Position numbers and translations under genes: made by a program
The notes under the pieces: generated by a model
The model's input: the letters and a program-made list of their open reading frames with translations, nothing else
The model's database searches: none
Told to the model about the DNA's origin: nothing
From: Apricaphanius iberus
Lineage: Eukaryota > Chordata > Actinopteri > Cyprinodontiformes > Aphaniidae
Direction: 5' to 3'
Assembly (NCBI GenBank): GCA_028564705.1
Contig: JAPXFQ010002424.1
Coordinates: forward strand, 1,116,001 to 1,180,000
Length of the DNA: 64,000 nucleotides
In this document: in pieces, positions 46,201 through 57,011 of the stretch
Layout of the letters: each line of letters begins with the position of its first letter
How positions within the stretch are numbered: the stretch's first letter is position 1

Positions 46201-47926
46201 ACTTCAGATAGTTCAGAAATGAGAAATGTATAACCAGTCATTAGTCAACTTAGTCTTCTCTAAGGTCATTGCCATTGTCTTTCCACCATTTGGTTGTGGA
46301 GAAATCACCGAATCTGGTCAGCATCAGCTCGCTGCTAGTTGGTTTTCCGTTCTGTGGAAGCCGTGCCATTTGGTTTAGATTTTTTAACGATGGTGTTACT
46401 GATTGGCAGAGGTGGGATTAAATCGTCTGAACACCTCTCAGATCTGCCTTCTGATGCACAGAAATCGTAACGTTGCAGAAGCACGCTCAGTGCATGCTTT
46501 AATTCGGTTTTAAGTGGGGCTTAAACTCTTAACTGTGATGGAAAAGTACATGTTGAAGTGTTTGAGTAAGTCTGTTGTGTTGCTGCATGTGTTGGCACAT
46601 TTTCTGCCTGTGAGGATTGAGTTTGCAGCTTGATTGTCTCTCCTGCGGCAAACATGTCTTCCCGCTGCTCCACAAACAAACAGCTGATGACCTCAGTATT
46701 GTGTTTAGACTCTGCAGGCTGCAGCGTTTGGCACTGAATCCTCCGCAGATTTGTTTGCTAAATGGGCCGGACAGATTAGAATCTCTCAGCGGCGGATGGT
46801 TTTCTGCTGCCAGTCGGAGCAGATCCCCGATGAGTGACGGCTGCGAGACGCAGGCGTGTCGGTGTTTGAACACAGCCCAAAAACAACTTGTATGACAGTC
46901 ATTAACCGGGAGGGACAGATTCACGCTGCTCCTTTAAAACATTACATCTTAGAGCCAAAAAGATCCCGCACGCGCTACCTGAGCTGCGTCCGGACTTGTC
47001 GGGGAGTATTTAGGAGGTGTTATTCAGGAGAGCAGACACAATGGCTGATTTTAAAATTAATTTGTCGCTGAAGCACAGAAGAGGTTCTGCTTCAGTTTCT
47101 GTAAAAGTGACAAGTTGTAACGACCCGGACGAGGGGGGGAATAACAGAGGAAGTTCTGCTGAGCTCAGTTTGGGAGAACCGAAGCATTTTTAGACGGGGA
47201 TCATTACAGGGTTGAAAACAAACACGGAGCTGGACGTGTGTTTAAATCCCGGCTGCTGACAGAATCCTCACCGGGATCAGAAGAATCTCGGCTCTGAGAT
47301 TAAAGAGCGGCGACCGACTCATCTTTCCTCACATTAAAACTCTTCTCCTTCTGTACAAACTTCAACTCTCACTTTTGGCCTCCACGTGCAAAGAATCCCT
47401 CATCTTGAGAAGAAACTACAGGGATAACAAATGAAACGCGTTTGGGCTTGTTCTGACCGCAGGATTTGTGGCAACTTAATGAAAATTAACGGATTAATAG
47501 TTGCCTAACTTCACCAACAGAGGTTCCCAAACTCAAACGAGAAGAAATTTCTAATATTTGTTTTACAAAACTGCATAAAACTTGCAGGTTTAACTTCTCC
47601 GAACATGCAGTATTCTTCCCCAGAGGGTAAAGGTTACGTTACAGACGTTTTTGAAATCCTCTTCCCACATTTACACACCATTTTCTTACACATTTATCCC
47701 CTACAGTTCACTCTTCTAAAACCTACAGGTTGAGCTACGGTCACAAAGGTTTTATATGAACAAAGAGTTAGAACGAATCTCCCAGTTCCTACGAAACCTG
47801 GCGTTCGCTCACAGAAGAAGCCGTTGTTTCCTTCAGGCTTTTTGGGAAGTTGGGACGACTACCGTTCAATTACCAAGAGAGATTAGAGGTACTGGTAATT
47901 TTCTGTTGTATATGGGACAGTGGCAA
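46201..47926. other. Unassigned 1.7-kb stretch
   Basis: No gene or repeat family is recognised. Open frames at 46529-46924 and 46617-46895 overlap on opposite strands with no family resemblance. Confidence 0.35.
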
Positions 47927-48060
47927 TCAATCAACCAACCAACCAATCAAACAAAAAACGTTATTTATAAAGTGCTTTTCAGGCAAAAATTGCAACGCAA
48001 AGTGCTTTACAGAATTAAAATGACCCCACATAAACCACATTCTCACTTCTCCCCCAGACC
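47927..48060 (-). mobile_element. LINE 3'-tail fragment
   Basis: Begins with an aatcaatcaaccaaccaacc simple tail, then acgttatttataaagtgctt and cgcaaagtgctttacag, the inverted terminus of a LINE. It is 5'-truncated and has no coding sequence. Confidence 0.55.
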
Positions 48061-48945
48061 CATCCCTCATGCACACACACTCACAATTTTACCGACCCTA
48101 AATAATGACATACTAAATCTGGCATTATCTACAGCTAATATTAGTCCATAACGGAAAAAAAATATTTATTAAATCCTTGGGTCTCTGATAGTGGTTATGT
48201 TTATGCTTTATAGAGTTTCTGCATCAGCATATGACCACTACAGAAACCAGCATATTGCCCCAACAGTGAGCGAAGCCAATAAAGCTAAACTACCAGCTAA
48301 ATATACCTATAGTTTGTATCAGAGCTGATATGAGCTACGTGTCTTAGGCTACAACTTTAATAGGTTTTATTTAGCCTGAATGCTTTGTTCTAATCTGTTT
48401 TTTTTATCTATAGACACAAATGTGTTGAAGCAACTAATGGAACAGTAGAAATAATTTTATGTATACTGGTTTGGCTCACCCATTTTTTCCCTAAAAAGCT
48501 ATTTCTGGTTACGCCACTGCTCCAACCCGGCCCAGAGCCGACAGAATATTGTTCCAGAACCGATGGATCAACTGTCTGAACATATAACTTCCTTTCCTTC
48601 AGCTTCCAGGTACTGAATGTACAGAACTGCCTTACGCTTCATAATTTTATAGTTTCATAATATTAAGCTTTTATTTTATTTAAAATATCTTCATCTTTAT
48701 TTGTGTTGTGGGAATTTTTGTGTTGCATTATTTCAGAAAAAGATTTGAATCCTTTTCAAAAGCATTTTGCACAATTAAAGCTGTTCTGCTCCAACATGTC
48801 TGGAAAGTGAAAATGTTCTGAAGCGTTTTTTCGACATATATGAAAAAATATATGTACCAAAATGCTTATGGTTATCGCTCCTGTTTTAGATTATATAGAA
48901 ATATAGATTTGTGGACAAATCGCCCAGCCTTAATTTCAGTACAAC
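48061..48945. other. Mostly unassigned; hAT-like end near 48934
   Basis: The word caaatcgcccagcctta (48918-48934) looks like the right terminus of a hAT element, but no matching left end was found. Nothing else recognised. Confidence 0.35.
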
Positions 48946-49983
48946 AAGCCATTTTGGTATTGCGATGCGCGCAATGCATTCTGGCGTTTTGGACCCCAAA
49001 CAGGCAGAAGCGAACATACATTAAGATAGCGAAAGCTGCAAAATTTATTATTTTGAACGGTGGAAAGTCGACAAACTTTAAACGTATATTTGCCGTAGAG
49101 GGCTGTCTGTGTCCGCGAATCAGAAGAAAGAACTATGAGCACCAGCGTGTGCAGCTACAGTGTAGAAACTACTGATTGTTTTACAGGAAAGAAGAGGAAA
49201 GTGGCGTAATCCAGGCTGATTATACCGGCTTGTTAACATTCCACGGAGTGACAATCCTGGACCCACAAACGCTGTTAGACGGCTGGAAAGAAGGGAATGT
49301 TTTCATGCAGAAATGGTCTCAGCAACTCTTCATCCCAGAGCTCATGGAGTCGAAATGTGCTGAATCATCATATCACAGGGATTTTCTTGCTTGTTAAATA
49401 TACGTGCTATGGCTAGCAGTTAGCACGTAGCCTATTAGCTCCCTTTGTGCTTTTAAACTCATACAATTTGTATTTTTTTAACGGGAATTTTTGCTTGTTA
49501 GAACCAGTAAGAGCCCTGATTAGGCTGTGATGCTCTAAACACTAATCCTTAACATCGACTTCCAGCAGTAGGCTATGCTAAGCCTGCGTGCTAATGGATA
49601 TGCTAGCAAAACCAAAACAAACCAAAACTATCCACCTCACACGTCCATTTGGATCCGTCTTTTCTGTATGTAATGTGTATAAAATAAATGGTGGTTCATT
49701 ACAAGGGTCGGTATCCTTCATAAACTGGTGCGTTTTGCATTCTCCACCGTTTAATTGGTAACTGCTGTTTCCACAGCCAACCACAACACAATGAGTATCT
49801 GGTTTATTTGAAAAATCCACCAAAAACAGCCTTTAAGAGGCTTTAATAGGCTCCGTATTAATGAAAACAGACGCATGCATATGCTAATTAGTCGAACTGG
49901 GGGTTTGTTTGGATTCCTAAAGCCGTGATCGGGGGTCCAAACTGCATTTGTGAGCATGCGAACTCGCAATACCAATATGGCTT
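48946..49983. mobile_element. DNA transposon with long terminal inverted repeats and possible THAP remnant
   Basis: The left end aagccattttggtattgcga and the right end, reversed, aagccatattggtattgcga form an inverted pair of at least 20 bp. Weaker matches extend to a shared ttggacccc block. On the minus strand 49800-49640 encodes HCVVVGCGNSSYQLNGG then ECKTH and later EPPFILYTLHTEK. This recalls the start of THAP domains (C-x-V-x-G-C-x-N) carried by P- and Kolobok-type transposons. The remaining transposase is not identifiable. On the plus strand 49189-49396 is open (GVIQADYTGLLTFHGVTIL) but of unknown origin. Confidence 0.6.
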
Positions 49984-49993
49984 ATTATAAAGA

Positions 49994-50375
49994 CATTCCA
50001 ATCAGTTGAAAGTTTTTGATGTAAGGAATCTGAGCACATTCTATTTCACATTCTTTGCGTTCTTTCTTATGAATCTGTTATTGCTTTTGTCAATGGGTAA
50101 ATGTTTTCTGTTTTTAATTTTCATACATTTACAAACATTTTCTTTCATGCGGCAATCAATAATGTTTTCTTTTAATTACTGTTATTACTACATTTTTTAA
50201 TTGATTCTTGTGTTTCATAAGTTTTTAATTTTACATACATTTTCTTTTAGAAATGCTCTTTTTTATGCTTTCTGTTAGTGATTGTTTTTGTTAATTTTCA
50301 CATTTCTGTCATCGTGTAAAGCACCTTGAAATGCATTGTGTTGAAAGTTATAAATAAAACTGCCTTGCCTTGTCT
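49994..50375 (+). mobile_element. LINE 3'-end fragment
   Basis: AT-rich sequence ending with cgtgtaaagcaccttgaaat, gttataaataaaac and a (tgcct)n-like tail, the plus-strand form of the 'aaagtgcttt' LINE terminus. Its start is not certain. No coding part. Confidence 0.45.
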
Positions 50376-51016
50376 TTGAGAATCCTAAACTTTTTCTGAT
50401 TTTCATCCAGAAATTCGTAGTATTTTATCTAATTGTTTAGGTTTTTTTAGCCTTCTGCATATGGCGGCGTAACTGTGTGTGAACGAGACCAGTACTCGAC
50501 TCTGCGTCAGCAGTTAGCGCTTAGCGTAGCCTCCTGTTAAGGCCTGGAGTCAGACGAGCTGATCTGTGTGAAGCGGCATGCTTTTATCGTCTCATCAGTG
50601 ATGCTGAGTCCGGTCTGTGCTCAGCAGAACATAAAGTACAACCGGGTCAAGAAGTTCTCCCACCAATCAGAGCCCGATCCCAGACACTGAGGAAGGTTTT
50701 AACCCAGTAAAAATGTATTAATGATGAATTTTGATGCATTTATCACCAGTTTGTTGTGCTTGGAATGAACAACTGAGAGCTCTGAGGACTATAAACCGGT
50801 CTTTGGGCCAATCGGGTTCTTTGCAGCGAGCAGCGTACCAAACTCAGCTCTGGAAATCCTTCTGGATGATTTCAAGTTTCTCCTTCTCCTGATTATTTTG
50901 GTGTTCTGATGGTCATTCAATGAAGTTGTGCTCAGTCCCCCCCCCCCCCTCTAGTTCTAGTTCTCACTGGATGAAAAACGTGTGACAGTAACCACGGAGA
51001 GTTAGTGATAAATAAA
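50376..51016. other. Unassigned sequence downstream of the endothelin gene
   Basis: Nothing recognised apart from a c-run at 50937-50951. Confidence 0.35.
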
Positions 51017-51022
51017 TTTATT
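51017..51022 (-). terminator. Candidate polyadenylation signal of the endothelin gene
   Basis: AATAAA on the minus strand (tttatt on plus), about 880 bp past the stop codon. It is the first perfect hexamer found in that direction. The intervening 3' UTR contains ATTTA words near 51450-51460, as in unstable messenger RNAs. Not proven. Confidence 0.4.
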
Positions 51023-51898
51023 ATTCAGCCAGAATTCTGCACCATTTCACAGAAATGAACCCGACAAACAGGAGACGGACCAATATGGCCCCCGCTGGAA
51101 TAAATAAATAAATCAGAGAGGAGAACATAAATTACAGGAGTGAAGAAAAGTCCAACGGTTCTGGTTTCAGTCGAGGACAACAGGAACGCATTCACTTATG
51201 CTTCTGCCAGAGTCCCAGTTTGACTCATTATTCAAGGATCCGTCTCTCGCAGGAAATGGGGAAATGGTCACAAATCGGAGCAACTGGGACGGATGAGGAG
51301 AACCTTAGTCTGTTCAGCAGGACGTTTCCAGCTCATTTCAGAAATTAAAAATACATTCTGTTTCACTGTGATCTGTCCTCGGTCGTCTCATTTCTACTTT
51401 TAATATCTGAGAATTACAAGTGATTGTCAAGATTGAAAAAATGTTAAGAATTTAAATTAAATTTCAGAGGGAGTGTCCAGGTTTTAACACGTCATTTCAA
51501 ATGTTTCATTTTATGTTACAAACAATGTTTGTGAACATTAATGTATCTAAACTTTTAACCTCAGTCAGGCTGTTAAAAAGCAACCATCTGGAAAAACGAG
51601 CCTTCAGGAACAAAATCAAAGAATTTTCCTTTTTCGTTTCTCCCCTCATGAAAATATTCCAACTGTTATTAAAGTGTATCTTTGACTACAAAACCGTAAC
51701 GTTTTGTGACTCTTTCATGTTATATTAGACTGCGGCTGGAATCCCGGGAGGTTGAGCTGCGATGCTCTCTTCGCTCTCTGGGAATCCGGTTCAGGTGTTT
51801 CCCACCCGAGGGGCCGTTGCTCCGGGGGTCCCCAACACGGCTCGGCTCTGGATACGTCCGTGAAAGTTCGGTCTCAGCTCGTAGGGAAGCCGTCTCAC

Positions 51899-54694
51899 TT
51901 AGGACGTCGTACTCTCGCCCTGCCACGCTCTGGCCCGGTGGTGCCGCCTGGCCGCCCACTTCTCCAGCAGCAGTCGGGTCTTCAGGACCGCTGTGAGTGC
52001 TGCAGGCCCGACCCGATGGGTGGCGCTGACGCTCTCCGTCCTGCAGAGAAAAACACAGAGACAGCGATCACACACCAGCGCCTGCAGTTTGTTACTGTAA
52101 GGATACAAAACAAAATGCAGAAAAAACAAGTTGAAGCCACTCCAGAGGAGAGATCTGTGTGGGAAAACCAAACAGGAAGGGCAGCAAATCAGGAAAAATG
52201 GATTGTTTAAAAAAAAAAGTTGAATTTAACTGTAGAAAAACTTTTGCAGCCCTCTAAACACTCCGACCCTTTGAGGACGAGCGGTATAGATAATGGAGGA
52301 AATTACTGTCATCATTAGTTGTTCCATTCAAAGAAAAAAAAGATATAAAAATAAATACTTTTGTGACATAAAATATTGGCGTTTCGATATTTTCTTACAT
52401 GCCCTAAATGTTAGTTTATTGAATTTCACTTTTTTTACAGATTTTTCCACATATTTGGTTGTATTATAGACTTGACTCAGAGCATCAAAATTTCTATTAG
52501 ATTTGGAAATATAAAGAATTGAACAGATTTTTTTACTTTTCTTCACTCTGCTACTTTTCTCTCCTACTACTCTCCATTTGTTTTTTCTGGTGTTATTTCA
52601 ATTTCTTTCAGTGTTTTTCTCTCCATAGAAACTCCACCTGGCCTGGTATCCTGCTTTGCTACAACGCCCCCTGCTGGATGGGGAACATCGGTTCAGATGA
52701 TGCTCCCAGTGACCAAACATCCTCCATGTCCTGTTGTCAACTTTTTACTTTCTTAAATATAGAAAAAACTCTTCTATCAGTCCTTTTGTTCTTTCTGTGT
52801 CTCTTCTCTGTCTTCTCACACCCCCTGACGGTCGTGCGAGATGAACGCTTGTACTGATCCTGGTTCTGGTTCTGCTGGAGGTTTCTTCCTGTTAAAGGGG
52901 AGTTTTTCCTCTCCACTGTCGCTACATGCTTTCTCAGTATGAGGGATAGCTGAGGAATTGCTGTGGTTGCAGTCTGTATGTTCAGGGCACAACGCAATCT
53001 GCTGGGATTCCAAACTTTTAACGTGTTGGAATGTTTTTATGATTGTACTGAAATGTATATAATACGCCATATAAATAAACTGAATTGAACTTATCTTTAC
53101 GATCCTCGTGTATTTTAACGTTTTAGGAGACAATAAGGAGAGGAATTAATCGTTGAACACCAGGTTTCCTGGAGTTTCTGCTCAGCGAAGGCGGATAAAG
53201 TTCCGGTTGGATCCGGATTCCCTGACATAAGTGGGATGAGTTGTTTAACGCGCCGTGATGAGCAGAACCCGGAGCTTCTCTGGAGACATGATGGAACATG
53301 AAGGTTCCTCAGCGTCTCAGCAGAGCAAGGAATGAGCTGCAGGGAACAGCCTGGAAGTTCTGCAGGAACAACAGCTGCTCCCAGGTGTTCCACGTTAAGC
53401 CCCGCCCACTCACACCCGGTCGGCTCACCTGTCGGGCCCAACCGTGTCTCCTCTCCGCGCTCCCGCCGCCGCCGCCGCCTCCGACCTGCGTGCAGGAAAT
53501 CACATTCCAGTCACAAACCGGTTCCCACGGTCGCTCAGGTGGCGGAGTGTTTTTCTTCTGCTGCTCACCTGAGGCAGAAATTCACGCAGCCGCCGTCGTT
53601 CCCACGCAGACACCGACATCTGGGGGCGCGTGTGGTTGCCGTGGAGACCGCGCGCTTCGCCCTGGGCGCGTTCCCGAGTCCGTAGGAGACCACGCGCCTG
53701 GACGGTGAGAAAATGAGCATAAAATAAACAAACAAGCACATAAAGGATTTAATCTGCTGATCAGTCCTGCGCATGCGTAATGCCACAAAGAAGCATGAAT
53801 ACTGCTGGTGATTTCGTTCCTTTTTTATTTTATTTTGCACCTTTAAGTAAATTAATATCATCTGTTTATGTCTGTAAGAAATTACCAAAGATAATCTTCT
53901 TCCAAGAGAATAAAATTACTTTTATATTAATCAGAGGCGCCAATATTTTACGTGACATTAAATGGAAATGGGATGTTTCATAGGCTACCATAATTATAAA
54001 ATAATATTTAGTTAAAAAATAAAGAGCTACCGATTTAAACGATTTAAATATCAATTCTTCTTCATTGTTCTTGAATATGTCAACATGAAAGGAAACTGCT
54101 GTGAAATGGAAGAAGAGACGAAATGGGCAAGAAATTATAGCACCCATTAAATCTGAGTAAAGATAATAATAATAAAAAGACGAATTCAGATTTTTATTTC
54201 TTTAAGGAGTAAAACATTTCATTCAGCTGTAAAACTTAAACCAACTGAAATGAATTTTCCCTGCGTTGATCACCTGATCGATTTACTTTCCTCCTGTTTC
54301 ACTGAGACGTTTTAATAGGAGAGAAAGTTCTGTTCTACCGGAGTTCGGGCAAACTGCGTCACTCCCGCAGCGCCACTTTAACTGGACCTCCAGCTCTCAC
54401 TCACTCAGGCGTGTTGACCCAGATGATGTCCAGGTGGCAGAAGTAGACGCACTCCTTGTCCAGGAAAGTTGCGCAGGAGCAGCGCTTGTTGCGCACATGG
54501 CGGTGCGGGCTGGCGGTTGCGGCAGAAGCGGAGCGCATCTCTGCGGCTGGCGCAGACAGAACTGGAAGGGAAGCAGGTAGACAGTGTGAGGTGTTTTCAG
54601 GAACAATCTTAGAGGCTCACTGAGCATGCTCAGAACGAATCTTACCTGTGCACATTGTCACTGACAGCAGGGAAATCCAGACTTTTAAATCCAT
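51899..54694 (-). CDS. edn1: Endothelin precursor (preproendothelin-1-like), five coding exons
   Basis: Encodes the precursor of the vasoactive and craniofacial-patterning peptide endothelin, a secreted ligand of G-protein-coupled endothelin receptors. Coding exons are 54694-54646, 54561-54405, 53697-53569, 53485-53429 and 52040-51899. Every intron is GT-AG, and codon phases agree at each join, giving 177 residues. The start [10 protein letters not shown] opens a signal peptide ending near residue 20. RNKR (40-43) precedes endothelin at 44-64, with cysteines 44, 46, 54 and 58 (spacing 1-3-11-15). The following [13 protein letters not shown] matches big endothelin, with a second dibasic RAKR at 81-84. 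A second module [15 protein letters not shown] (96-110) repeats the cysteine spacing. The C-terminal exon encodes [20 protein letters not shown]. Exon 4 is inferred from splice sites and phase only. Assignment to edn1 over edn2 is likely but not certain, because no syntenic neighbours are visible. Confidence 0.93.
52530..53093 (+). mobile_element. L2 LINE 3' UTR fragment in endothelin intron 4
   Basis: Plus-strand L2 3' UTR with ctactactctcc, gctacaacgccccctgctgg, ctgctggaggtttcttcctg and a aaataaactgaattgaac end. It lies antisense to the endothelin gene within its fourth intron (53428-52041). It is closest to the copy at 28136-29070 in carrying the 'cgccccctgctggatgggga' block. Confidence 0.87.
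54419..54481 (-). other. Mature endothelin peptide region
   Basis: These 63 bases encode the 21-residue peptide from [11 protein letters not shown] to CHLDIIW. It differs from mammalian endothelin-1 only at positions 4-7 (ATFL). The C-terminal tryptophan needed for receptor binding and the W-V converting-enzyme cleavage site (residues 64/65) are both present. Confidence 0.95.
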
Positions 54695-54800
54695 TTCATG
54701 AAAATCGGAGCAGAAATAATCCTCGGGAGGAGAGAAGAGGATCATGAATCCGTCAGAGGTTCGCAGCAGTTACTGTGTCTCCACATGTGCAGCGCTGCGG

Positions 54801-54808
54801 CTTTATAT
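54801..54808 (-). promoter_or_regulatory. TATA box of the endothelin gene
   Basis: ATATAAAG on the minus strand. A start site about 25-30 bp downstream (near 54775) would give a 5' UTR of about 80 bases before the ATG at 54694. Endothelin-1 genes characteristically have a TATA promoter. Confidence 0.75.
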
Positions 54809-54812
54809 GCGG

Positions 54813-54851
54813 CCTCCTCCTCCTCCTCCTCCTCCTCCTCCTCCTCCTCCC
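54813..54851 (-). repeat. (GAG)n trinucleotide repeat just upstream of the TATA box
   Basis: About 12-13 perfect cct/ctc triplets on plus, GAG on the gene strand, ending only 4 bp upstream of the TATA box. It is a homopurine-homopyrimidine tract likely to vary in length. Confidence 0.9.
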
Positions 54852-54877
54852 CTCTGGAGTTTGGTTTGTTTGTCTCT

Positions 54878-54883
54878 TTATCT
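54878..54883 (-). promoter_or_regulatory. Candidate GATA site upstream of the endothelin TATA box
   Basis: AGATAA on the minus strand, about 70 bp upstream of the TATA box. Mammalian endothelin-1 promoters use a GATA-2 site in a similar position. The match is a six-base word only, so it is suggestive. Confidence 0.35.
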
Positions 54884-55584
54884 CGACCTGTGCAGCAGTA
54901 CTGCTTCCACACAGCAGGCGGCGCAGTTTCACCCGCAGGGATCTAAACTATTATTTATTATTATTAACCTTCAGAGGAGATCAAATAAAGCCAGACTGAT
55001 TAAGCTAATCCGAAATCTCATTTGAAGATGATTAAAAACCAAAAACAAGTAATAAGTACAACAAACTGAACAAAAACATATATTTTCGTTATTGTTCCAG
55101 CCATAAATGCCACTAAACAGGGACGTCTGGAATCCTGCAGTATGAGGAGCAGTTTGTTAAGTCACAGAATTAAAACTAATAATTTGGTCATAAGAAATGT
55201 AAAATGAGAATTAAGCCACATTTTAACCATGTTATTCATTTCTTCATAAATTAGACGTTTTATTCTAGGGTTTTTAAAAATAATCTATACTAAAACTGGT
55301 ACCTAAATTAGATATTATTCCCGTTTATGAATATTTCAATAAGTCTCATACTCTTTTAAAGTTCTCCGACTCGCAGACAGTTGGAAATTCAGTTTTCTTT
55401 CACCACTTTTTTTCTGTGCACTTTTAAGAAAAACTGCTGATGCTTGAAAAGTTTAAGAAAAAATAATAATAATAAAAACTTAACAATTTAAAATGATAAC
55501 TTAACAATTGTTTGCATTTCATTTTTGCGCTATGAATTAAGGTAGCTGGATAAAAGGAAGGTAGTTTGTTGTATCTGCTAGTCC
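54884..55584. other. Upstream flank of the endothelin gene, unassigned
   Basis: No repeat or gene recognised. It may hold regulatory sequence. Confidence 0.35.
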
Positions 55585-56001
55585 CATGCATCAGAGTTTT
55601 TAAATCACCTTAGTATCGAAATCGAGTTTTGAGGTTGTTTTTTTTCAGTATTGAATGGAATTTGAAACACTAGTTAAAACACCAATATCGGGCCGATACC
55701 GTTCTAATGTATTTGTATCGGTTAAACTTAACCGAATACTTGAAACGATGATTAAAATCTGAAAAATCTCTAGTAATTTCAGAGAAAATGCTTGTTTTTC
55801 ATTTAAAATATTGTTTTGTGCTCATTTTTATTAATAGTTTTTTTTTATAACTCACCATCATTTTTTTGTAACAAGCATAAAATAAAATAAAACTCTTTCT
55901 TCTTTTTTTAGGTAAAAGTATCGGTAGTCGGTATCAGCAAGCTCTCACATCCAAGTATCGGTGTCGTATCGGTTTGAAAAAAATAGTATCGTTGCATCCG
56001 T
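55585..56001. mobile_element. hAT-like MITE
   Basis: The right end reads ggtgtcgtatcggtttgaaa and then agtatcgttgcatccgta, the 'tatcggtgcatcccta' type terminus. The left end near 55585 (tagtcccatgcatcag) is a weak inverse. Related to 15672-15988. Confidence 0.5.
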
Positions 56002-56931
56002 AGTTTATACCTAAATTTTAGCAAACTGAAAATTTAGGTTGTCACCTAAATATTATTTTAAAAAATGGTATTTATATATGAATAAATAACATGGATAGAA
56101 ACATTTTTTTTCTTTTATGACTTTTAAATAAACCAGATTATTGGTGATCATTTCTGACTGTGTGCTCCTCATTCTGCAGACGTGCTGTTCGATGCATCGG
56201 CGCTGAGCACAGGCCTGGGTTGGAGGGATTCTCGTGGTTCAGTTGAAGCAGGACAGCAGCCCTCCAGAACCAGAGCCGGGTAATCGGACCTTAAAGTGTT
56301 CTCCAGAGGCCGGACACACAGACGCAGCACGGGGATCCAGTTCACAAAGCCATCAGAACATCACAGATGGTTCTTCTTTAAAGTTTCAGCTGTTCCACCT
56401 CAGGGGAAATGTTTTATTCTGGCTGTCCTGCAGGGGGCGCTCTCAGCCAACAATTCGGTGTTTCCTCCCTTAACGTTTAACGCAGTAAATAAGTCATAGA
56501 AAGAAAACTATAGCTGTGGCTGAATGTCCCAAGATGGACAGGAATATTTTTTCTCTGTTGTTCAATATTTAATATTTTACAGATTTTAAAAGCTTTAAGA
56601 AATACATTTATTGAAGTTTTTTTAAAGATGGTTCCTACACATGGAGATCTCTCCGGATGCTTTTTTTCCAGGTTTCTGATCCGTCTGGAAGCAGCTTTGT
56701 CTCTCAGAAACAGCGACTGCTACCGGCTGCCATACCTGAACCAGCTCTGCACTGGTGGCTGCCAGTACGTCTGGGGTGCGTTGCAACTTTCTTAGCAGTA
56801 CCTGAACGTATCTTTTTTTTGTGTGTGTGTTTCGTTTTACTCTATTTTGCTATAAAGTGTCACACCAAAATTACAACCAATTTCATTTACAGATGACAAA
56901 ATAAACAACAAAAGAAACGAACAAGCAAACA

Positions 56932-56934
<3 letters not shown>
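56002..56934. other. Unassigned sequence
   Basis: No gene or repeat recognised. The open frame 56234-56473 has no family resemblance. Confidence 0.35.

Positions 56935-57008
<74 letters not shown>
56935..57008. repeat. Compound (CA)n(TA)n microsatellite
   Basis: A (CA) run from about 56938 to 56966 continues directly into a (TA) run to 57008. Confidence 0.95.

Positions 57009-57011
<3 letters not shown>

Noticed and set aside
46529..46924. 131-codon minus-strand open frame
   Set aside because: Overlaps a plus-strand frame of similar length and lacks any known motif or splice context.
51706..52210. Plus-strand open frames opposite endothelin exon 5
   Set aside because: They are antisense shadows of the GC-rich terminal exon and have no family resemblance.
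53298..53708. Plus-strand 136- and 117-codon frames near the endothelin exons
   Set aside because: GC-rich shadows of exons 3 and 4 on the opposite strand. The minus strand carries the clear endothelin signal.
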